The notes: generated by a model from the sequence alone, not told the origin. Shown: positions 49,189 to 59,277, counted from the first letter of the stretch. The stretch is 64,000 bases of DNA from Mycobacterium colombiense (GCF_001953985.1 NZ_MBEI01000009.1:1-64000), one strand, 5' to 3'. A program made the numbers and translations.

Positions 49189-50355
49189 CTAGCCCAAGGC
49201 CTGATCAAGATCGGCCAGCAGGTCGGCGATGTCTTCGATGCCGACCGACAGGCGCACCAGATCGTCGGGGACCTCCAATTGCGACCCGGCCGTCGACGCG
49301 TGCGTCATCGCGCTGGGATGCTCGATCAGCGACTCGACGCCACCCAGCGATTCGGCCAGGATGAACACTTTGGTCTTGGCGCACAGATCGCGGGCGGCGT
49401 CGCGGCCGCCGCGCATCCGGACCGAGACCATGCCGCCGAAGGCACTCATCTGCCGTGCGGCGACCTCATGGCCGGGGTGTGAGGGCAGGCCGGGATACAG
49501 CACGGCGCTCACCGCGGGGTGCCCGGAGAGGAATTCCGCTACGGCCGAAGCGTTTTCGCTGTGCCGCTGCATGCGCAGCACCAGCGTCTTCAGGCCGCGC
49601 ATCGTCAGGTAGGCGTCGAACGGGCCGGGCACCGCGCCGGCCCCGTTCTGCAGGAAGGCGAAGGCCTCGTCCAGCTCCTGATCGTTGGTGACCAGCGCAC
49701 CGCCGACCACGTCGGAGTGCCCACCGATGTATTTGGTGGTCGAGTGCAGCACGATGTCGGCGCCCAACGTCAACGGCCGCTGCAGCGCGGGCGAGGCAAA
49801 AGTGTTGTCCACCAACACCTTTGCCGAGCTGCGCTGGCCCAGTTCGGCCAGCGCGGCGATGTCGGCGATGGACAGCAGCGGATTGGTCGGGGTTTCGGCC
49901 CAGATCAGCCGGGTCCGCGGCGTGATCGCGGCGGCGACGGCGTCCAGCTCGTGCAGCGCCACCGGTGTGTACTCGACGTTCCACTGGGTGAACACCTTGT
50001 CGATCAGCCGGAAGGTGCCGCCGTAGGCGTCGTTCGGGATGACCACATGGTCGCCGGGACGCAGCAGCGCGCGCAGGGCGCAGTCGGTGGCGGCCATGCC
50101 CGAACCGAAGGCCCGGCCGTAGGCGCCGTCTTCGACGGCGGCCAGCGCGGCTTCCAGCGCGGCGCGGGTCGGGTTGCCGGTGCGCGCGTATTCGAACCCG
50201 CCGCGCAGGGCGCCCACACCGTCCTGGGCGAAGGTGCTGCTGGCGTAGATCGGGGCGTTCACCGCGCCGGTCGCCGGGTCCGGCCGGTAGCCGGCGTGAA
50301 TCGCTTTGGTGGCCAGTCCGGTGAATTCGGGGTGTCCGTTGCGGTCGTCGCTCAT
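49189..50355 (-). CDS. metB: cystathionine gamma-synthase
   Basis: 388 residues. Fold-type I PLP enzyme: FEYARTGNPTRAALE, AFGSGMAATD, AETPTNPLL, DNTFASPALQRP, and STTKYIGGHSD with PLP-binding Lys208. Joins O-acetyl/succinyl-homoserine and cysteine to cystathionine; in mycobacteria it also shows gamma-lyase activity. Near cbs, giving both arms of transsulfuration in this region. Convergent with greA. Confidence 0.94.
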   Translation of the reverse strand: MSDDRNGHPEFTGLATKAIHAGYRPDPATGAVNAPIYASSTFAQDGVGALRGGFEYARTGNPTRAALEAALAAVEDGAYGRAFGSGMAATDCALRALLRPGDHVVIPNDAYGGTFRLIDKVFTQWNVEYTPVALHELDAVAAAITPRTRLIWAETPTNPLLSIADIAALAELGQRSSAKVLVDNTFASPALQRPLTLGADIVLHSTTKYIGGHSDVVGGALVTNDQELDEAFAFLQNGAGAVPGPFDAYLTMRGLKTLVLRMQRHSENASAVAEFLSGHPAVSAVLYPGLPSHPGHEVAARQMSAFGGMVSVRMRGGRDAARDLCAKTKVFILAESLGGVESLIEHPSAMTHASTAGSQLEVPDDLVRLSVGIEDIADLLADLDQALG

Positions 50356-50366
50356 CGACGATCAGC

Positions 50367-51101
50367 CTAGGTGACGGCCGGCCTCTCGGCGCCGTCGATC
50401 GGCAAGCACACCGTCGTCATGATCTTGTCCGCCAGCGTCTGACGCTTCGAATCCCACAGCGGGAAAAGGAAACCGATGAAGCAGATGATCGCGTCGACGA
50501 AGTGCGCCAGCGAGCGCACCACCGACATCCCGAAGCCGATGGGTTGGCCGGTGATCTCGCTGACCACCTTGCACTTCAGCACCGACTTGCCGACGCTCGA
50601 CCCGGTGGTGCCCTGCCGGTAGCCGTAATTCCAGATCAGATAGAACAGCCCGATTATCGACGCCAGCCACTGCGCCACCATGCCGACGGTCGAGTTCTGG
50701 GTGGCGCAGTACTGGTTGACGGCGTACTGCGTGACGTCGGTGATGCAGGCGGTCTGCTGGGTGGCGACCAGGATCGCGGTGCCGATCCCGTGCACCACGA
50801 CGTACGGGAGGATGTCGATGACGAACGCCAGCGCGCGGGTGAGCCACGGCGTGTAGTCCTGCGTCGGCAGCGTGCGGATCGCCGGCCCGGGTGGCGGCGG
50901 CGCGTATCCGCCGGCCGACGGCGGGGGCGGCGGGTACGACCCGCCGGGCGGCGGTGGCGGGGGCGGCGGATACGACCCGGCGGGCGACTGCGGAGGCGGC
51001 GGCATCTGCTGGCCACCCGAAGGCGGCTGCTGACCACCCGACGGCCCGGGCGACGAGGGAGGTGGCGGGTAAGCGCCGCCGGGCGGCGGTTGATCGGTCA
51101 T
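50367..51101 (-). CDS. pra: proline-rich antigen, RDD family membrane protein
   Basis: 244 residues from the ATG at 51101 (GGAAGG upstream). Residues 1-75 are a proline-rich repeat tail (GGSYPPPP, GGYAPPPPG). From about 85 the RDD domain has three hydrophobic helices; WLTRALAFVIDILPYVVVHG carries the arginine and Asp of the RDD motif, and SVGKSVLKCKVV is conserved. Rv1078 homologue; role unknown, sometimes suggested as a transporter. Sits between cbs and metB on the same strand. Confidence 0.92.
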   Translation of the reverse strand: MTDQPPPGGAYPPPPSSPGPSGGQQPPSGGQQMPPPPQSPAGSYPPPPPPPPGGSYPPPPPSAGGYAPPPPGPAIRTLPTQDYTPWLTRALAFVIDILPYVVVHGIGTAILVATQQTACITDVTQYAVNQYCATQNSTVGMVAQWLASIIGLFYLIWNYGYRQGTTGSSVGKSVLKCKVVSEITGQPIGFGMSVVRSLAHFVDAIICFIGFLFPLWDSKRQTLADKIMTTVCLPIDGAERPAVT

Positions 51102-51188
51102 GGGCAACCTTCCACTCGGGTCCAGCCGAACTAGGCCGAAACAGTACCCGAGCCCATCGCGCCCCGGCGAGACGCGCGGCGCCGCGAA

Positions 51189-52595
51189 TTACCGGCGGCC
51201 GGACAGTCCCCGAGGCCCGTCGGAGAGGAACCCCAGCAAGTCATAGCGGGTGATCACCCCGACCGGTTTGCCTTCCTCGACCACCATCAGCGCGTCCCAA
51301 TCGCGCAGCGCCTTGCCGGCCGCGCTGACCAACTCGCCGGCGCCGATCATCGGCAGCGGCGGGCTCATGTGCAGCGCGACCGCGTCGGCCAATTTCGCCC
51401 GGCCCTCGAAGACGGCCGACAGCAGTTCGCGCTCCGAGACGCTGCCCGCCACCTCCCCCGCCATCACCGGCGGCTCGGCGCCGACCACCGGCATCTGCGA
51501 CACCCCGTACTCGCGCAGGATGCCGATCGCGTCGCGCACGGTCTCGGACGGGTGAGTGTGCACCAGGTCGGGTAGCTCCCCGGACTTGCGGCGCAGCACG
51601 TCGCCGACCCTGGACTGTTCGGTGGAGCCGTCGAGGCGGCTGCGCAGGAACCCGTACGACGACATCCAGGCGTCGTTGAAGATCTTCGACATGTAGCCGC
51701 GTCCGCCGTCGGGCAGCAGCACCACCACGATCGAGTCGGCGCCGGCCTGCTCGGCGACCTTGAGCGCGGCCACTACCGCCATCCCGCACGACCCGCCGAC
51801 CAGCATCGCTTCCTCGCGGGCCAGCCGCCGGGTCATGTCGAACGAGTCGGAGTCGGAGACGGCGATGATCTCGTCGGGCACCGTCCGGTCGTAGGCCTGC
51901 GGCCAGAAGTCCTCACCGACGCCCTCCACCAGATAGGGCCGGCCGGTGCCGCCGGAATACACCGACCCCTCGGGGTCGGCGCCGATGATGCGCACCGCGC
52001 CGTTGGACACCTCTTTGAGGTAGCGGCCCGCGCCGGTGATCGTTCCGCCGGTGCCGATGCCGGCGACGAAGTGGGTGACCTTGCCGTCGGTGTCGGCCCA
52101 GATCTCCGGGCCGGTGGTGGCGTAGTGGCTGGCCGGGCCCTCCGGGTTGGCGTACTGATCGGGCTTCCACGCGCCGTCGATCTCGGTGACCAGCCGGTCG
52201 GAGACGCTGTAGTAGCTGTCCGGGTGCTCGGGCGGCACGGCGGTCGGGCACACGACGACCTCGGCGCCGTAGGCCATCAGCACGTTGCGCTTGTCCTCGC
52301 TGACCTTATCGGGGCAGACGAACACGCACTTGTAGCCGCGGTGCTGGGCGACGAGGGCCAGCCCCACGCCGGTGTTGCCCGAGGTGGGTTCGACGATGGT
52401 GCCGCCGGGCCGCAGCTGTCCGCTGGCCTCGGCCGCGTCGATCATCTTCACCGCGATCCGGTCCTTCGAGCTGCCACCGGGATTGAGGTATTCGACCTTG
52501 GCCGCCACGATGCCGGCACCGTCGGGGACGACCGAATTCAGACGCACCAGCGGCGTGCCGCCGATGAGGTCACTGATGTGCTGCGCGATCCGCAT
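51189..52595 (-). CDS. cbs: cystathionine beta-synthase
   Basis: 468 residues. The catalytic domain has NPGGSSKDRIA with PLP-binding Lys44, EPTSGNTGVGLA, and GTGGTITGAGRYLKE. Residues about 335-460 hold two CBS domains (PSETVRDAIGILREYGVSQM and MIGAGELVSAAGKALRDWDA), likely an allosteric adenosyl-ligand site. The N-terminal heme domain of animal CBS is absent. Condenses serine and homocysteine to cystathionine. Confidence 0.94.
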   Translation of the reverse strand: MRIAQHISDLIGGTPLVRLNSVVPDGAGIVAAKVEYLNPGGSSKDRIAVKMIDAAEASGQLRPGGTIVEPTSGNTGVGLALVAQHRGYKCVFVCPDKVSEDKRNVLMAYGAEVVVCPTAVPPEHPDSYYSVSDRLVTEIDGAWKPDQYANPEGPASHYATTGPEIWADTDGKVTHFVAGIGTGGTITGAGRYLKEVSNGAVRIIGADPEGSVYSGGTGRPYLVEGVGEDFWPQAYDRTVPDEIIAVSDSDSFDMTRRLAREEAMLVGGSCGMAVVAALKVAEQAGADSIVVVLLPDGGRGYMSKIFNDAWMSSYGFLRSRLDGSTEQSRVGDVLRRKSGELPDLVHTHPSETVRDAIGILREYGVSQMPVVGAEPPVMAGEVAGSVSERELLSAVFEGRAKLADAVALHMSPPLPMIGAGELVSAAGKALRDWDALMVVEEGKPVGVITRYDLLGFLSDGPRGLSGRR

Positions 52596-52656
52596 GCGTT
52601 CATCGTCTCAGGCGGTTTCGCGCGGCGCACAACTACTCTCCGCGCGCTATGCGCGG

Positions 52657-53724
52657 CTAGCCGGTGGCCTCGCGGATGTAGTCGCCGATCTGCCGCAGCG
52701 AGCGCACAGCCTCGGGCACCATCGGCGCGGCCAGCTGGAAGTCGTGGATCTGTCCGGGCCACACCCGCACCTCGGCCGGCACGCCCACCGCGGCCAGCCT
52801 GCTCGCCGCCAGCCGCGCGTCGTGCAACAGCACCTCGGAGCCCGACACGTGGATCAGCGTGCGCGGCAGGCCCGGCTTGATGTGCTCCAGCGGCTCGTAG
52901 ATCTCTTCGGGCTTCCCGTCGACGATGTTCTTCCGGGCCGCGCCGGCCACCAGCTCGGAGAGCGCATCGAACGCCCCGGCCGTGAACATCGCATCCGTCT
53001 CGATGTTGGGGTGGGCCTGCTTGGGTTCCTTGGCCAGCTGCAGCAGCGGCGAGATCGCCACCAGCGCAGCGGGATCCTCGCCCTCCTCCTGCAGGCGCTG
53101 GGCCAGCGTGAGCGCCAGGTAGCCGCCGGCGGAGTCACCGGCCAGCACGATCTGGTCGGGTTCGTACCCGCGCTGCCGCAGCCACCGGTACGCGTCGTGA
53201 CAGTCGTCGAGCGCCATCCCGACCGAATTCTTGGGCAGCAGACGGTAATTGACCACCAGGATGGGCGAGTCGGCGAACTTGGACAGGGCTTCGACGAGCC
53301 GGCCGTGCGAGTTCGCCCCACAGGTGAGGAAGGCGCCGCCGTGCAGGTAGACGATCACGCGGCGGCTGCCGTCGGCCGGCAGCACCCCGGGCGCGCGGAC
53401 CAGCTGTGCCGACGCGTGGGGCAGCTTCACGGTCTCGCGGACCGTGGCCGACGCCGGGATCAGCACCCGGGCGGTGAGGTCGATCAGACCCCAGGGCCAG
53501 GGCAGGTTGGGGACATGACTGCCGACGGACAGGATCGGTCGGATGGTCAGGCGTGAGGTGAGGTTCGCCAGTCGCGCGGCGACGCTCGGCCCGGATTCCA
53601 GGACCTCGACGGGTGCGCCGTCGCTGATGGCGAATTTGCGTGCCTGGGCTCGACGCGCTCTCAGAACGTCATGGGGCCGAACGGTAGTTGCCGAAGACCC
53701 CGATTCCTTACTAGGTGCAGTCAT
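52657..53724 (-). CDS. lipU: lipase/esterase of the hormone-sensitive lipase family
   Basis: 355 residues from the ATG at 53724, which has AGGAA upstream; a GTG three codons earlier is too close to it. VYLHGGAFLT (HGG at 128-130) is the oxyanion motif, LAGDSAGGYLAL has nucleophile Ser198, SGSEVLLHDA the Glu/Asp and GQIHDFQ the His. Counterpart of Rv1076. Hydrolyses short to medium acyl esters. The N-terminal 80 residues form a cap. Confidence 0.9.
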   Translation of the reverse strand: MTAPSKESGSSATTVRPHDVLRARRAQARKFAISDGAPVEVLESGPSVAARLANLTSRLTIRPILSVGSHVPNLPWPWGLIDLTARVLIPASATVRETVKLPHASAQLVRAPGVLPADGSRRVIVYLHGGAFLTCGANSHGRLVEALSKFADSPILVVNYRLLPKNSVGMALDDCHDAYRWLRQRGYEPDQIVLAGDSAGGYLALTLAQRLQEEGEDPAALVAISPLLQLAKEPKQAHPNIETDAMFTAGAFDALSELVAGAARKNIVDGKPEEIYEPLEHIKPGLPRTLIHVSGSEVLLHDARLAASRLAAVGVPAEVRVWPGQIHDFQLAAPMVPEAVRSLRQIGDYIREATG

Positions 53725-53961
53725 GCTCAACACTTCCTACGCCGTTGTAGTGCGATACAGCATGTGACGAGGCGACCGAGCGTCTGGTTCAGCCGTTTGC
53801 CAAAGCGCTCAGCCAACCCCTTGATGCCAGCTTGACAGGCGTTGCTTAGTACAACGTATGAAATAGCTGATTCGATACCAGTTTTGCTTCGCACCGTAAT
53901 CAGTTCGTTTTCCAGCCACCCGCGCGAAACTCGCAGCGGCTCTAAACTTGATGGCGTGACC

Positions 53962-54930
53962 ATGCGGGTGCCACGTCGTTCGGCGATCGCCCTGGCCACA
54001 GCGGGCGCGCTGGCCTCAACAGGAACCGCCTACCTGGGGGCACGCAGTCTGTTGGTCGGCCAGGCCACCCACGCGCGCACGATCATCCCCAAGTCCTGGG
54101 ACATCCCGCCCCGCGCGGACGGCGTGTACGTGCGCGGCGGCGGCCCGGTGGAGCGGTGGCACCGCGGCATGGCGGTCGACCAGCATCTGATGATCTTCGG
54201 TGACTCGACCGCCGCCGGATACGGCTGCATGAGCGCCGACGAAGTGCCCGGGGTACGGATCGCCCGCGGCCTCGCCGAGCAGACCGGCAAACGAATCCGG
54301 TTGAGTACCAAGTCGATCGTGGGCGCCACCTCCAAGGGCGTGTGCGGTCAGGTCGACGCGATGTTCGTGGCCGGCCCGCCACCGGACATCGCGGTGATCA
54401 TGGTCGGCGCCAACGACGTGACCGCGCTGAACGGCATCAGCCAGTCGGCGCAGCGGCTGGGGTTGAGCGTCCGCAAGTTGCGTGCCCGCGGCGCCGTGGT
54501 GATCGTCGGCACCTGCCCCGATCTCGGGTTCATCAGCGCCATTCCGCAGCCGCTGCGGTCGCTGGCGCACGAGCGTTGCCTGCAGCTTGCACGGGCCCAG
54601 ACCGCGGCGGTCCGGTCGGCCGGCGGCGTGCCGGTGCCGCTGGCGCAGCTGATGGCGCCGCAATTCCGCGCCACCCCGGATGCCATGTTCTCCGCCGACG
54701 GCTTCCACCCCTCGGCACCGGCCTATGCGCTCGCGGCCGACGCGCTGCTGCTCGCGCTCTGCGACGCGCTGGGCGAGGAGGTGGAGCGCCCGCCGGTGAG
54801 TTCGCCGGTGCCGGCGGCGACGCCGGTGCTCGGCCAGCGGCACACCCGCACCAGCGTGATGTCGCGGCTGTGGCGGCGTCCGGCGCCCGGACCTGCCCCG
54901 TCTTCGTGCCCCGAGGTCGGCAGCGACTAG
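53962..54930 (+). CDS. exported SGNH/GDSL esterase
   Basis: 322 residues from the ATG at 53962; a GTG two codons upstream is equally possible, and there is no Shine-Dalgarno. A twin-basic signal (RRSAIALATAGALASTG) directs export or membrane anchoring. MIFGDSTAAGYG has Ser82 (block I), MVGANDVT the Asn (block III) and SADGFHPSAPAYALAA the Asp and His (block V). Corresponds to Rv1075c, reported as an esterase. The C-terminal tail is proline-rich. Divergent from lipU over a 237-base, AT-rich gap. Confidence 0.88.
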   Translation: MRVPRRSAIALATAGALASTGTAYLGARSLLVGQATHARTIIPKSWDIPPRADGVYVRGGGPVERWHRGMAVDQHLMIFGDSTAAGYGCMSADEVPGVRIARGLAEQTGKRIRLSTKSIVGATSKGVCGQVDAMFVAGPPPDIAVIMVGANDVTALNGISQSAQRLGLSVRKLRARGAVVIVGTCPDLGFISAIPQPLRSLAHERCLQLARAQTAAVRSAGGVPVPLAQLMAPQFRATPDAMFSADGFHPSAPAYALAADALLLALCDALGEEVERPPVSSPVPAATPVLGQRHTRTSVMSRLWRRPAPGPAPSSCPEVGSD

Positions 54931-55023
54931 ATTTGTTCTCGCCCGTCGAGGTGGACCTACCGCCCGAAGGTGAAGCGAGCCAGCCCCATCTGTGGGATCT
55001 GCAGGGATCTGAAGGGAACCACC

Positions 55024-56241
55024 ATGCCTGAAGCCGTCATTGTCTCAACTGCTCGCTCGCCGATCGGCCGCGCGATGAAGGGGTCGCTGGTCAACATGCG
55101 CCCCGACGACCTGACCGTCCAGATCGTGCGCGCCGCCCTCGACAAGGTGCCCGCCCTGAACCCGCACCAGATCGACGACCTGATCCTGGGCTGCGGCCAG
55201 CCGGCCGGCGAATCCGGCTACAACCTGGCGCGCGTCATCGCCGTCGAGCTCGGCTTCGACTTCCTGCCGGGCACCACGGTCAACCGGTACTGCTCGTCGT
55301 CGCTGCAGACCTCGCGGATGGCCTTCCACGCGATCAAGGCCGGTGAGGGCGACGCCTTCATCTCCGCGGGTGTGGAGACGGTGTCCCGCTTCGCCAAGGG
55401 CAGCGCCGACTCGTGGCCGGACACCAAGAACTCGCTGTTCGGTGAGGCTCAGGAGCGGTCGGCCGCCGCGGCCGAGGGCGCCGAGGAGTGGCACGACCCC
55501 CGCGCCGACGACAACATCCCCGACGTCTACATCGCGATGGGGCAGACGGCCGAGAACGTGGCGCTGCTGACCGGCATTAGCCGCGAGGACCAGGACCACT
55601 GGGGGGTGCGCAGCCAGAACCGCGCCGAGGAAGCGATCAAGAGCGGCTTCTTCGAGCGCGAGATCACGCCGGTGACGCTGCCCGACGGCACCACGGTGAG
55701 CACCGACGACGGCCCGCGTCCCGGCACCACCTACGAGAAGATCAGCCAGCTCAAGCCGGTGTTCCGGCCCAACGGCACGGTGACCGCGGGCAACGCGTGC
55801 CCGCTCAACGACGGCGCCGCCGCGGTGGTGATCACCAGCGACACCAAGGCCAAGGAACTGGGCCTGACGCCGCTGGCGCGCATCGTGTCCACCGGGGTCA
55901 GCGGCCTGTCCCCGGAGATCATGGGCCTGGGCCCGATCGAGGCGACCAAGAAGGCGCTGGCGCGCGCCAAGCTGTCGGTCGGCGATATCGATCTGTTCGA
56001 GATCAACGAGGCGTTCGCGGTCCAGGTGCTGGGCTCGGCGCGCGAGCTGGGCATCGACGAGGACAAGCTGAACGTGTCCGGCGGAGCGATCGCCCTGGGC
56101 CACCCCTTCGGCATGACCGGCGCACGCATCGCCACCACGCTGCTCAACAACCTGCAGACGCACGACAAGACGTTCGGTCTGGAGACCATGTGCGTCGGCG
56201 GCGGCCAGGGCATGGCGATGGTGATCGAGCGGCTGAGCTAG
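55024..56241 (+). CDS. fadA3: acetyl-CoA acetyltransferase (thiolase)
   Basis: 405 residues from the ATG at 55024 (AAGGGA upstream), the length recalled for FadA3. NRYCSSSLQTSRMA holds acyl-accepting Cys90; EINEAFAVQVLG, GGAIALGHPFGMTGAR and CVGGGQGMAMV give the remaining Asn/His/Cys residues of degradative thiolases. Cleaves 3-ketoacyl-CoA in the last step of beta-oxidation. Followed by a double hairpin. Confidence 0.94.
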   Translation: MPEAVIVSTARSPIGRAMKGSLVNMRPDDLTVQIVRAALDKVPALNPHQIDDLILGCGQPAGESGYNLARVIAVELGFDFLPGTTVNRYCSSSLQTSRMAFHAIKAGEGDAFISAGVETVSRFAKGSADSWPDTKNSLFGEAQERSAAAAEGAEEWHDPRADDNIPDVYIAMGQTAENVALLTGISREDQDHWGVRSQNRAEEAIKSGFFEREITPVTLPDGTTVSTDDGPRPGTTYEKISQLKPVFRPNGTVTAGNACPLNDGAAAVVITSDTKAKELGLTPLARIVSTGVSGLSPEIMGLGPIEATKKALARAKLSVGDIDLFEINEAFAVQVLGSARELGIDEDKLNVSGGAIALGHPFGMTGARIATTLLNNLQTHDKTFGLETMCVGGGQGMAMVIERLS

Positions 56242-56248
56242 GACGCGC

Positions 56249-56313
56249 GCGTTGAGTGTGCGCCCATGGCGGCGACACGCCGGGTAAGCCCGCCGTCAGC
56301 GCACACTCAACGC
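56249..56313. repeat. inverted repeat with 15-bp arms
   Basis: GCGTTGAGTGTGCGC at 56249-56263 is exactly complementary to 56299-56313. The 35-base middle has its own short complementary pair (GGCGG and CCGCC). It starts seven bases after the fadA3 stop. The GTGTGC core is shared with the inverted repeat at 12889-12930, so they may be one family of palindromes. Confidence 0.75.
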
Positions 56314-56328
56314 CCTCAACGCACAACG

Positions 56329-56364
56329 AAAGAACCGGCACGCCCACGGGCGTGCCGGTTCTTT
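56329..56364. terminator. intrinsic terminator between convergent genes
   Basis: AAAGAACCGGCACGCC at 56329-56344 pairs with 56349-56364 (16 bp, four-base loop) and is followed by CTCT after the TTT. On the minus strand the A-rich start acts as the T tract. It lies 14 bases beyond the stop of the Bax-inhibitor gene and 88 beyond fadA3, so it can end both transcripts. Confidence 0.85.
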
Positions 56365-56377
56365 CTCTGTGGCAGAG

Positions 56378-57229
56378 CTAGTCGTTCTGCAGATAACTCA
56401 GCAGACGCAGGATCTCGATGTACAGCCAGACCAGCGTCACGGTCAGGCCGAGCGCGATGCCCCATGCCGCCTTCTCCGGCGCGCCGGCGCGGACCATCTG
56501 GTCGGCCGCGTCGAAGTCGATCAGGAAGCTGAACGCCGCGATCGCGATGCACACCAGCGAGAAGATGATCGCCACCGTGCCGCCGCTGCGCAGGCCCAGA
56601 CCGGTGCCGCCGTTGACGTGGAACATCGCCAGCACGAAGTTGCCGAGCATCAGGGCCAGCACGCCGAACATCGCGGCGACCAGCATGCGGGTGAACTTGG
56701 GCGTCACCCGGATGGCCCCCGTCTTGTAGACGACGAGCATCCCGAAGAACACCCCGAAGGTGCCCAGCACCGCCTCACCGATCAGCGCCCCGGCGTTGGC
56801 GTTCGACACCGAGAAGTTGGCGAAGACGAACGAGATGGCGCCCAGTACCAGACCCTCGAGCACCGCGTAACTCAACACGATGCCGGGGTTGTCCTGCTTG
56901 CGGCCGAAGGTGGCCACCAGCACCAGGGCCAGGCCGCCCAGTCCGCCGACCAGGGCCAGCGGCATGGCCAGCGCGACGTCGCGGGCGACCAGGAAGTAAG
57001 AGACCACGGCGGACAGCGCCAGCACGGCCAGGGTGATGCCGGTCTTGGTGACGACGTCGTCGATGGTCAGCGGACGCGAAGCTTTGGCCTCCGTGTACGG
57101 GGCCGGGTAGGGAGCCGCGTACGGGTCGGCTCCATAGCCCTGCATCGGGGGCGCGCCAGTGCCGAATTGTGCGTATCCGCCCCTCTGCTTAGGCAGCGAA
57201 CGAAATACCGGGTTGCTTGTCTCCCGCAC
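56378..57229 (-). CDS. Bax inhibitor-1/YccA family membrane protein
   Basis: 283 residues from the GTG at 57229 (GAGAGGA seven bases upstream). A 65-residue cytosolic start rich in Y, P, A is followed by seven hydrophobic helices (TGITLAVLALSAVVSYFLV, IGEAVLGTFGVFFGMLVVY, LGNFVLAMF). SLVCIAIAAFSFLIDFDAAD holds the paired Asp of the BI-1 family, which lines a pH-gated calcium leak in bacterial homologues. Counterpart of Rv1072. Divergent from echA9. Confidence 0.92.
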   Translation of the reverse strand: MRETSNPVFRSLPKQRGGYAQFGTGAPPMQGYGADPYAAPYPAPYTEAKASRPLTIDDVVTKTGITLAVLALSAVVSYFLVARDVALAMPLALVGGLGGLALVLVATFGRKQDNPGIVLSYAVLEGLVLGAISFVFANFSVSNANAGALIGEAVLGTFGVFFGMLVVYKTGAIRVTPKFTRMLVAAMFGVLALMLGNFVLAMFHVNGGTGLGLRSGGTVAIIFSLVCIAIAAFSFLIDFDAADQMVRAGAPEKAAWGIALGLTVTLVWLYIEILRLLSYLQND

Positions 57230-57443
57230 CGTCGGATCCTCTCTAATTGGCTTCGAGCTGTGCGAACACAATCTCAACGATCGGCGTTGCACCCTGGTTC
57301 CCAGCGGACCTGGGCGTTTTCCGGTGGATATTGTCTCCGCCGTTGTCGTCGCGTTAAAGATAACCCTTACCCGCGGGCATCGCGCCGGTCGTGACGATCT
57401 AGATTTCTTCCTCGAGGCTGAACCGGCGATGGGAGGCGAGGGC

Positions 57444-58481
57444 GTGACCGACGAATCCGATGAGGTTCTGACCGAAGTCGAGGGCACCGTCGGCTTGATC
57501 ACGCTCAACCGGCCCAAGGCGATCAACTCGCTGAATCAGCCGATGGTCGACGCGCTGAGCGCCATCCTCACCAACTGGGCGGGCGACGACGCGGTGCGCG
57601 CGGTGGTGCTGTCCGGCGCCGGCGAACGCGGACTGTGCGCCGGCGGCGACGTGGTTTCGATCTATCACAGCGCGCGCAAGGACGGGGTCGAGGCGCGACG
57701 CTTCTGGCGCGACGAGTATCTGCTCAACGCGCAGATCGCCGAGTTCCCCAAGCCGTACGTGGCGTTGATGGACGGCATCGTGATGGGCGGAGGCGTCGGC
57801 GTCAGCGCGCACGCGAACACCCGGGTGATCACCGATACCTCCAAGATCGCCATGCCCGAGGTCGGCATCGGCTTCATCCCCGACGTCGGTGGTGTCTATC
57901 TGCTGTCCCGGGCTCCCGGCGGGCTGGGTCTTCACGCCGCGCTGACCGGGGCGCCGTTCTCCGGAGCCGACGCCATCGCCATGGGTTTCGCCGACCACTA
58001 CGTCCCGCACGGCGACGTGGATGCGTTCCGCCGTGCGGTGGTCTCCGACGGCGCGGAAGACGCACTTGCCAAGTACGCGACCGAACCGCCGGCCAGTGAG
58101 CTTGCCACGCAACGCGACTGGATCGACGAATGCTATGCCGGTGACACCGTCGGGGACATCGTCGCCGCGCTGCGCGGGCACGACGCGGGTCCGGCCGAGG
58201 AAGCAGCCAACCTGATCACCACGCGTTCCCCGATTGCGCTGTCGGTGACCCTGGCGGCGGTGCGCCGCGCCGCCAAGCTCGCCACTTTGAAAGACGTTCT
58301 GGTGCAGGACTATCGGGTGTCGTCGGCGTCGCTGCGCTCGCACGATCTGGTGGAGGGCATCCGCGCCCAGCTGATCGACAAGGATCGCAATCCGCAATGG
58401 TCGCCGGCGCAGCTGTCCGCGGTCACCGCGGCCGACGTCGAGGCGTATTTCGCCCCGGTCGACGACGACTTGAGTTTCTAG
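57444..58481 (+). CDS. echA9: 3-hydroxyisobutyryl-CoA hydrolase-like enoyl-CoA hydratase family protein
   Basis: 345 residues from the GTG at 57444 (GGAGG upstream), equal to the length recalled for EchA9. [41 protein letters not shown] and [14 protein letters not shown] are crotonase oxyanion and active-site motifs. The longer chain and [11 protein letters not shown] near the end are typical of 3-hydroxyisobutyryl-CoA hydrolases (valine degradation). EchA8 starts 14 bases after it. Confidence 0.9.
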   Translation: MTDESDEVLTEVEGTVGLITLNRPKAINSLNQPMVDALSAILTNWAGDDAVRAVVLSGAGERGLCAGGDVVSIYHSARKDGVEARRFWRDEYLLNAQIAEFPKPYVALMDGIVMGGGVGVSAHANTRVITDTSKIAMPEVGIGFIPDVGGVYLLSRAPGGLGLHAALTGAPFSGADAIAMGFADHYVPHGDVDAFRRAVVSDGAEDALAKYATEPPASELATQRDWIDECYAGDTVGDIVAALRGHDAGPAEEAANLITTRSPIALSVTLAAVRRAAKLATLKDVLVQDYRVSSASLRSHDLVEGIRAQLIDKDRNPQWSPAQLSAVTAADVEAYFAPVDDDLSF

Positions 58482-58494
58482 AAAGGCGGTTTGG

Positions 58495-59277
58495 ATGACA
58501 GACACGAATTACGAGACCATCCTCGTCGAGCGCGAAGAGCGTGTCGGCATCATCACCCTGAACCGGCCGAAGGCACTCAATGCCCTGAACACTCAGGTGA
58601 TGAACGAAGTCACCAGCGCGGCAGCCGATTTCGACGACGACCCCGACATCGGGGCGATCGTCATCACCGGCTCGGCCAAGGCGTTCGCCGCCGGCGCCGA
58701 CATCAAGGAGATGGCCGCGCTGACGTTCGCGGACGCCTTCGGCGCCGACTTCTTCGCCCCCTGGAGCAAGCTCGCCGCGGTCCGCACCCCGACGATCGCC
58801 GCGGTGGCCGGGCACGCGCTGGGCGGCGGCTGCGAGCTCGCCATGATGTGCGATGTGCTGATCGCCGCCGACACAGCGAAATTCGGCCAGCCCGAGATCA
58901 AGCTCGGCGTGCTGCCCGGCATGGGCGGCTCACAGCGGCTGACCCGAGCCATCGGCAAGGCCAAGGCCATGGACCTCATCCTGACCGGCCGCACCATCGG
59001 CGCCGAAGAAGCCGAACGAAGCGGCCTGGTCTCACGAGTGGTGCCGGCCGACGACCTGCTGACCGAGGCCAAAACCGTCGCGACCACCATTTCGCAGATG
59101 TCGCGCTCGGCGGCCCGGATGGCCAAAGAGGCCGTCAACCGCGCGTTCGAATCCACCCTGGCCGAGGGACTTCTCTACGAGCGCAGGCTCTTTCACTCGA
59201 CTTTCGCGACCGAGGATCAGTCCGAAGGGATGGCGGCCTTCGTCGAGAAACGCCCGCCGAACTTCACCCACCGCTAG
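58495..59277 (+). CDS. echA8: enoyl-CoA hydratase
   Basis: 260 residues; AAAGG upstream of the [44 protein letters not shown] (first catalytic Glu nearby) and [19 protein letters not shown] (second Glu) match the two-glutamate hydratase. Adds water to 2-enoyl-CoA in beta-oxidation. Operon with echA9 and followed by the next gene nine bases later. Note that its relative in M. tuberculosis is a reported drug target. Confidence 0.93.
   Translation: MTDTNYETILVEREERVGIITLNRPKALNALNTQVMNEVTSAAADFDDDPDIGAIVITGSAKAFAAGADIKEMAALTFADAFGADFFAPWSKLAAVRTPTIAAVAGHALGGGCELAMMCDVLIAADTAKFGQPEIKLGVLPGMGGSQRLTRAIGKAKAMDLILTGRTIGAEEAERSGLVSRVVPADDLLTEAKTVATTISQMSRSAARMAKEAVNRAFESTLAEGLLYERRLFHSTFATEDQSEGMAAFVEKRPPNFTHR

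Noticed and set aside
53727..53999. 90-codon minus-strand frame upstream of lipU
   Set aside because: It overlaps the start of the GDSL esterase and an AT-rich divergent promoter region; no Shine-Dalgarno or family.
56369..57394. 341-codon plus-strand His/Gln/Asp-rich frame
   Set aside because: Antisense to the Bax-inhibitor gene; the composition is that of an antisense frame.
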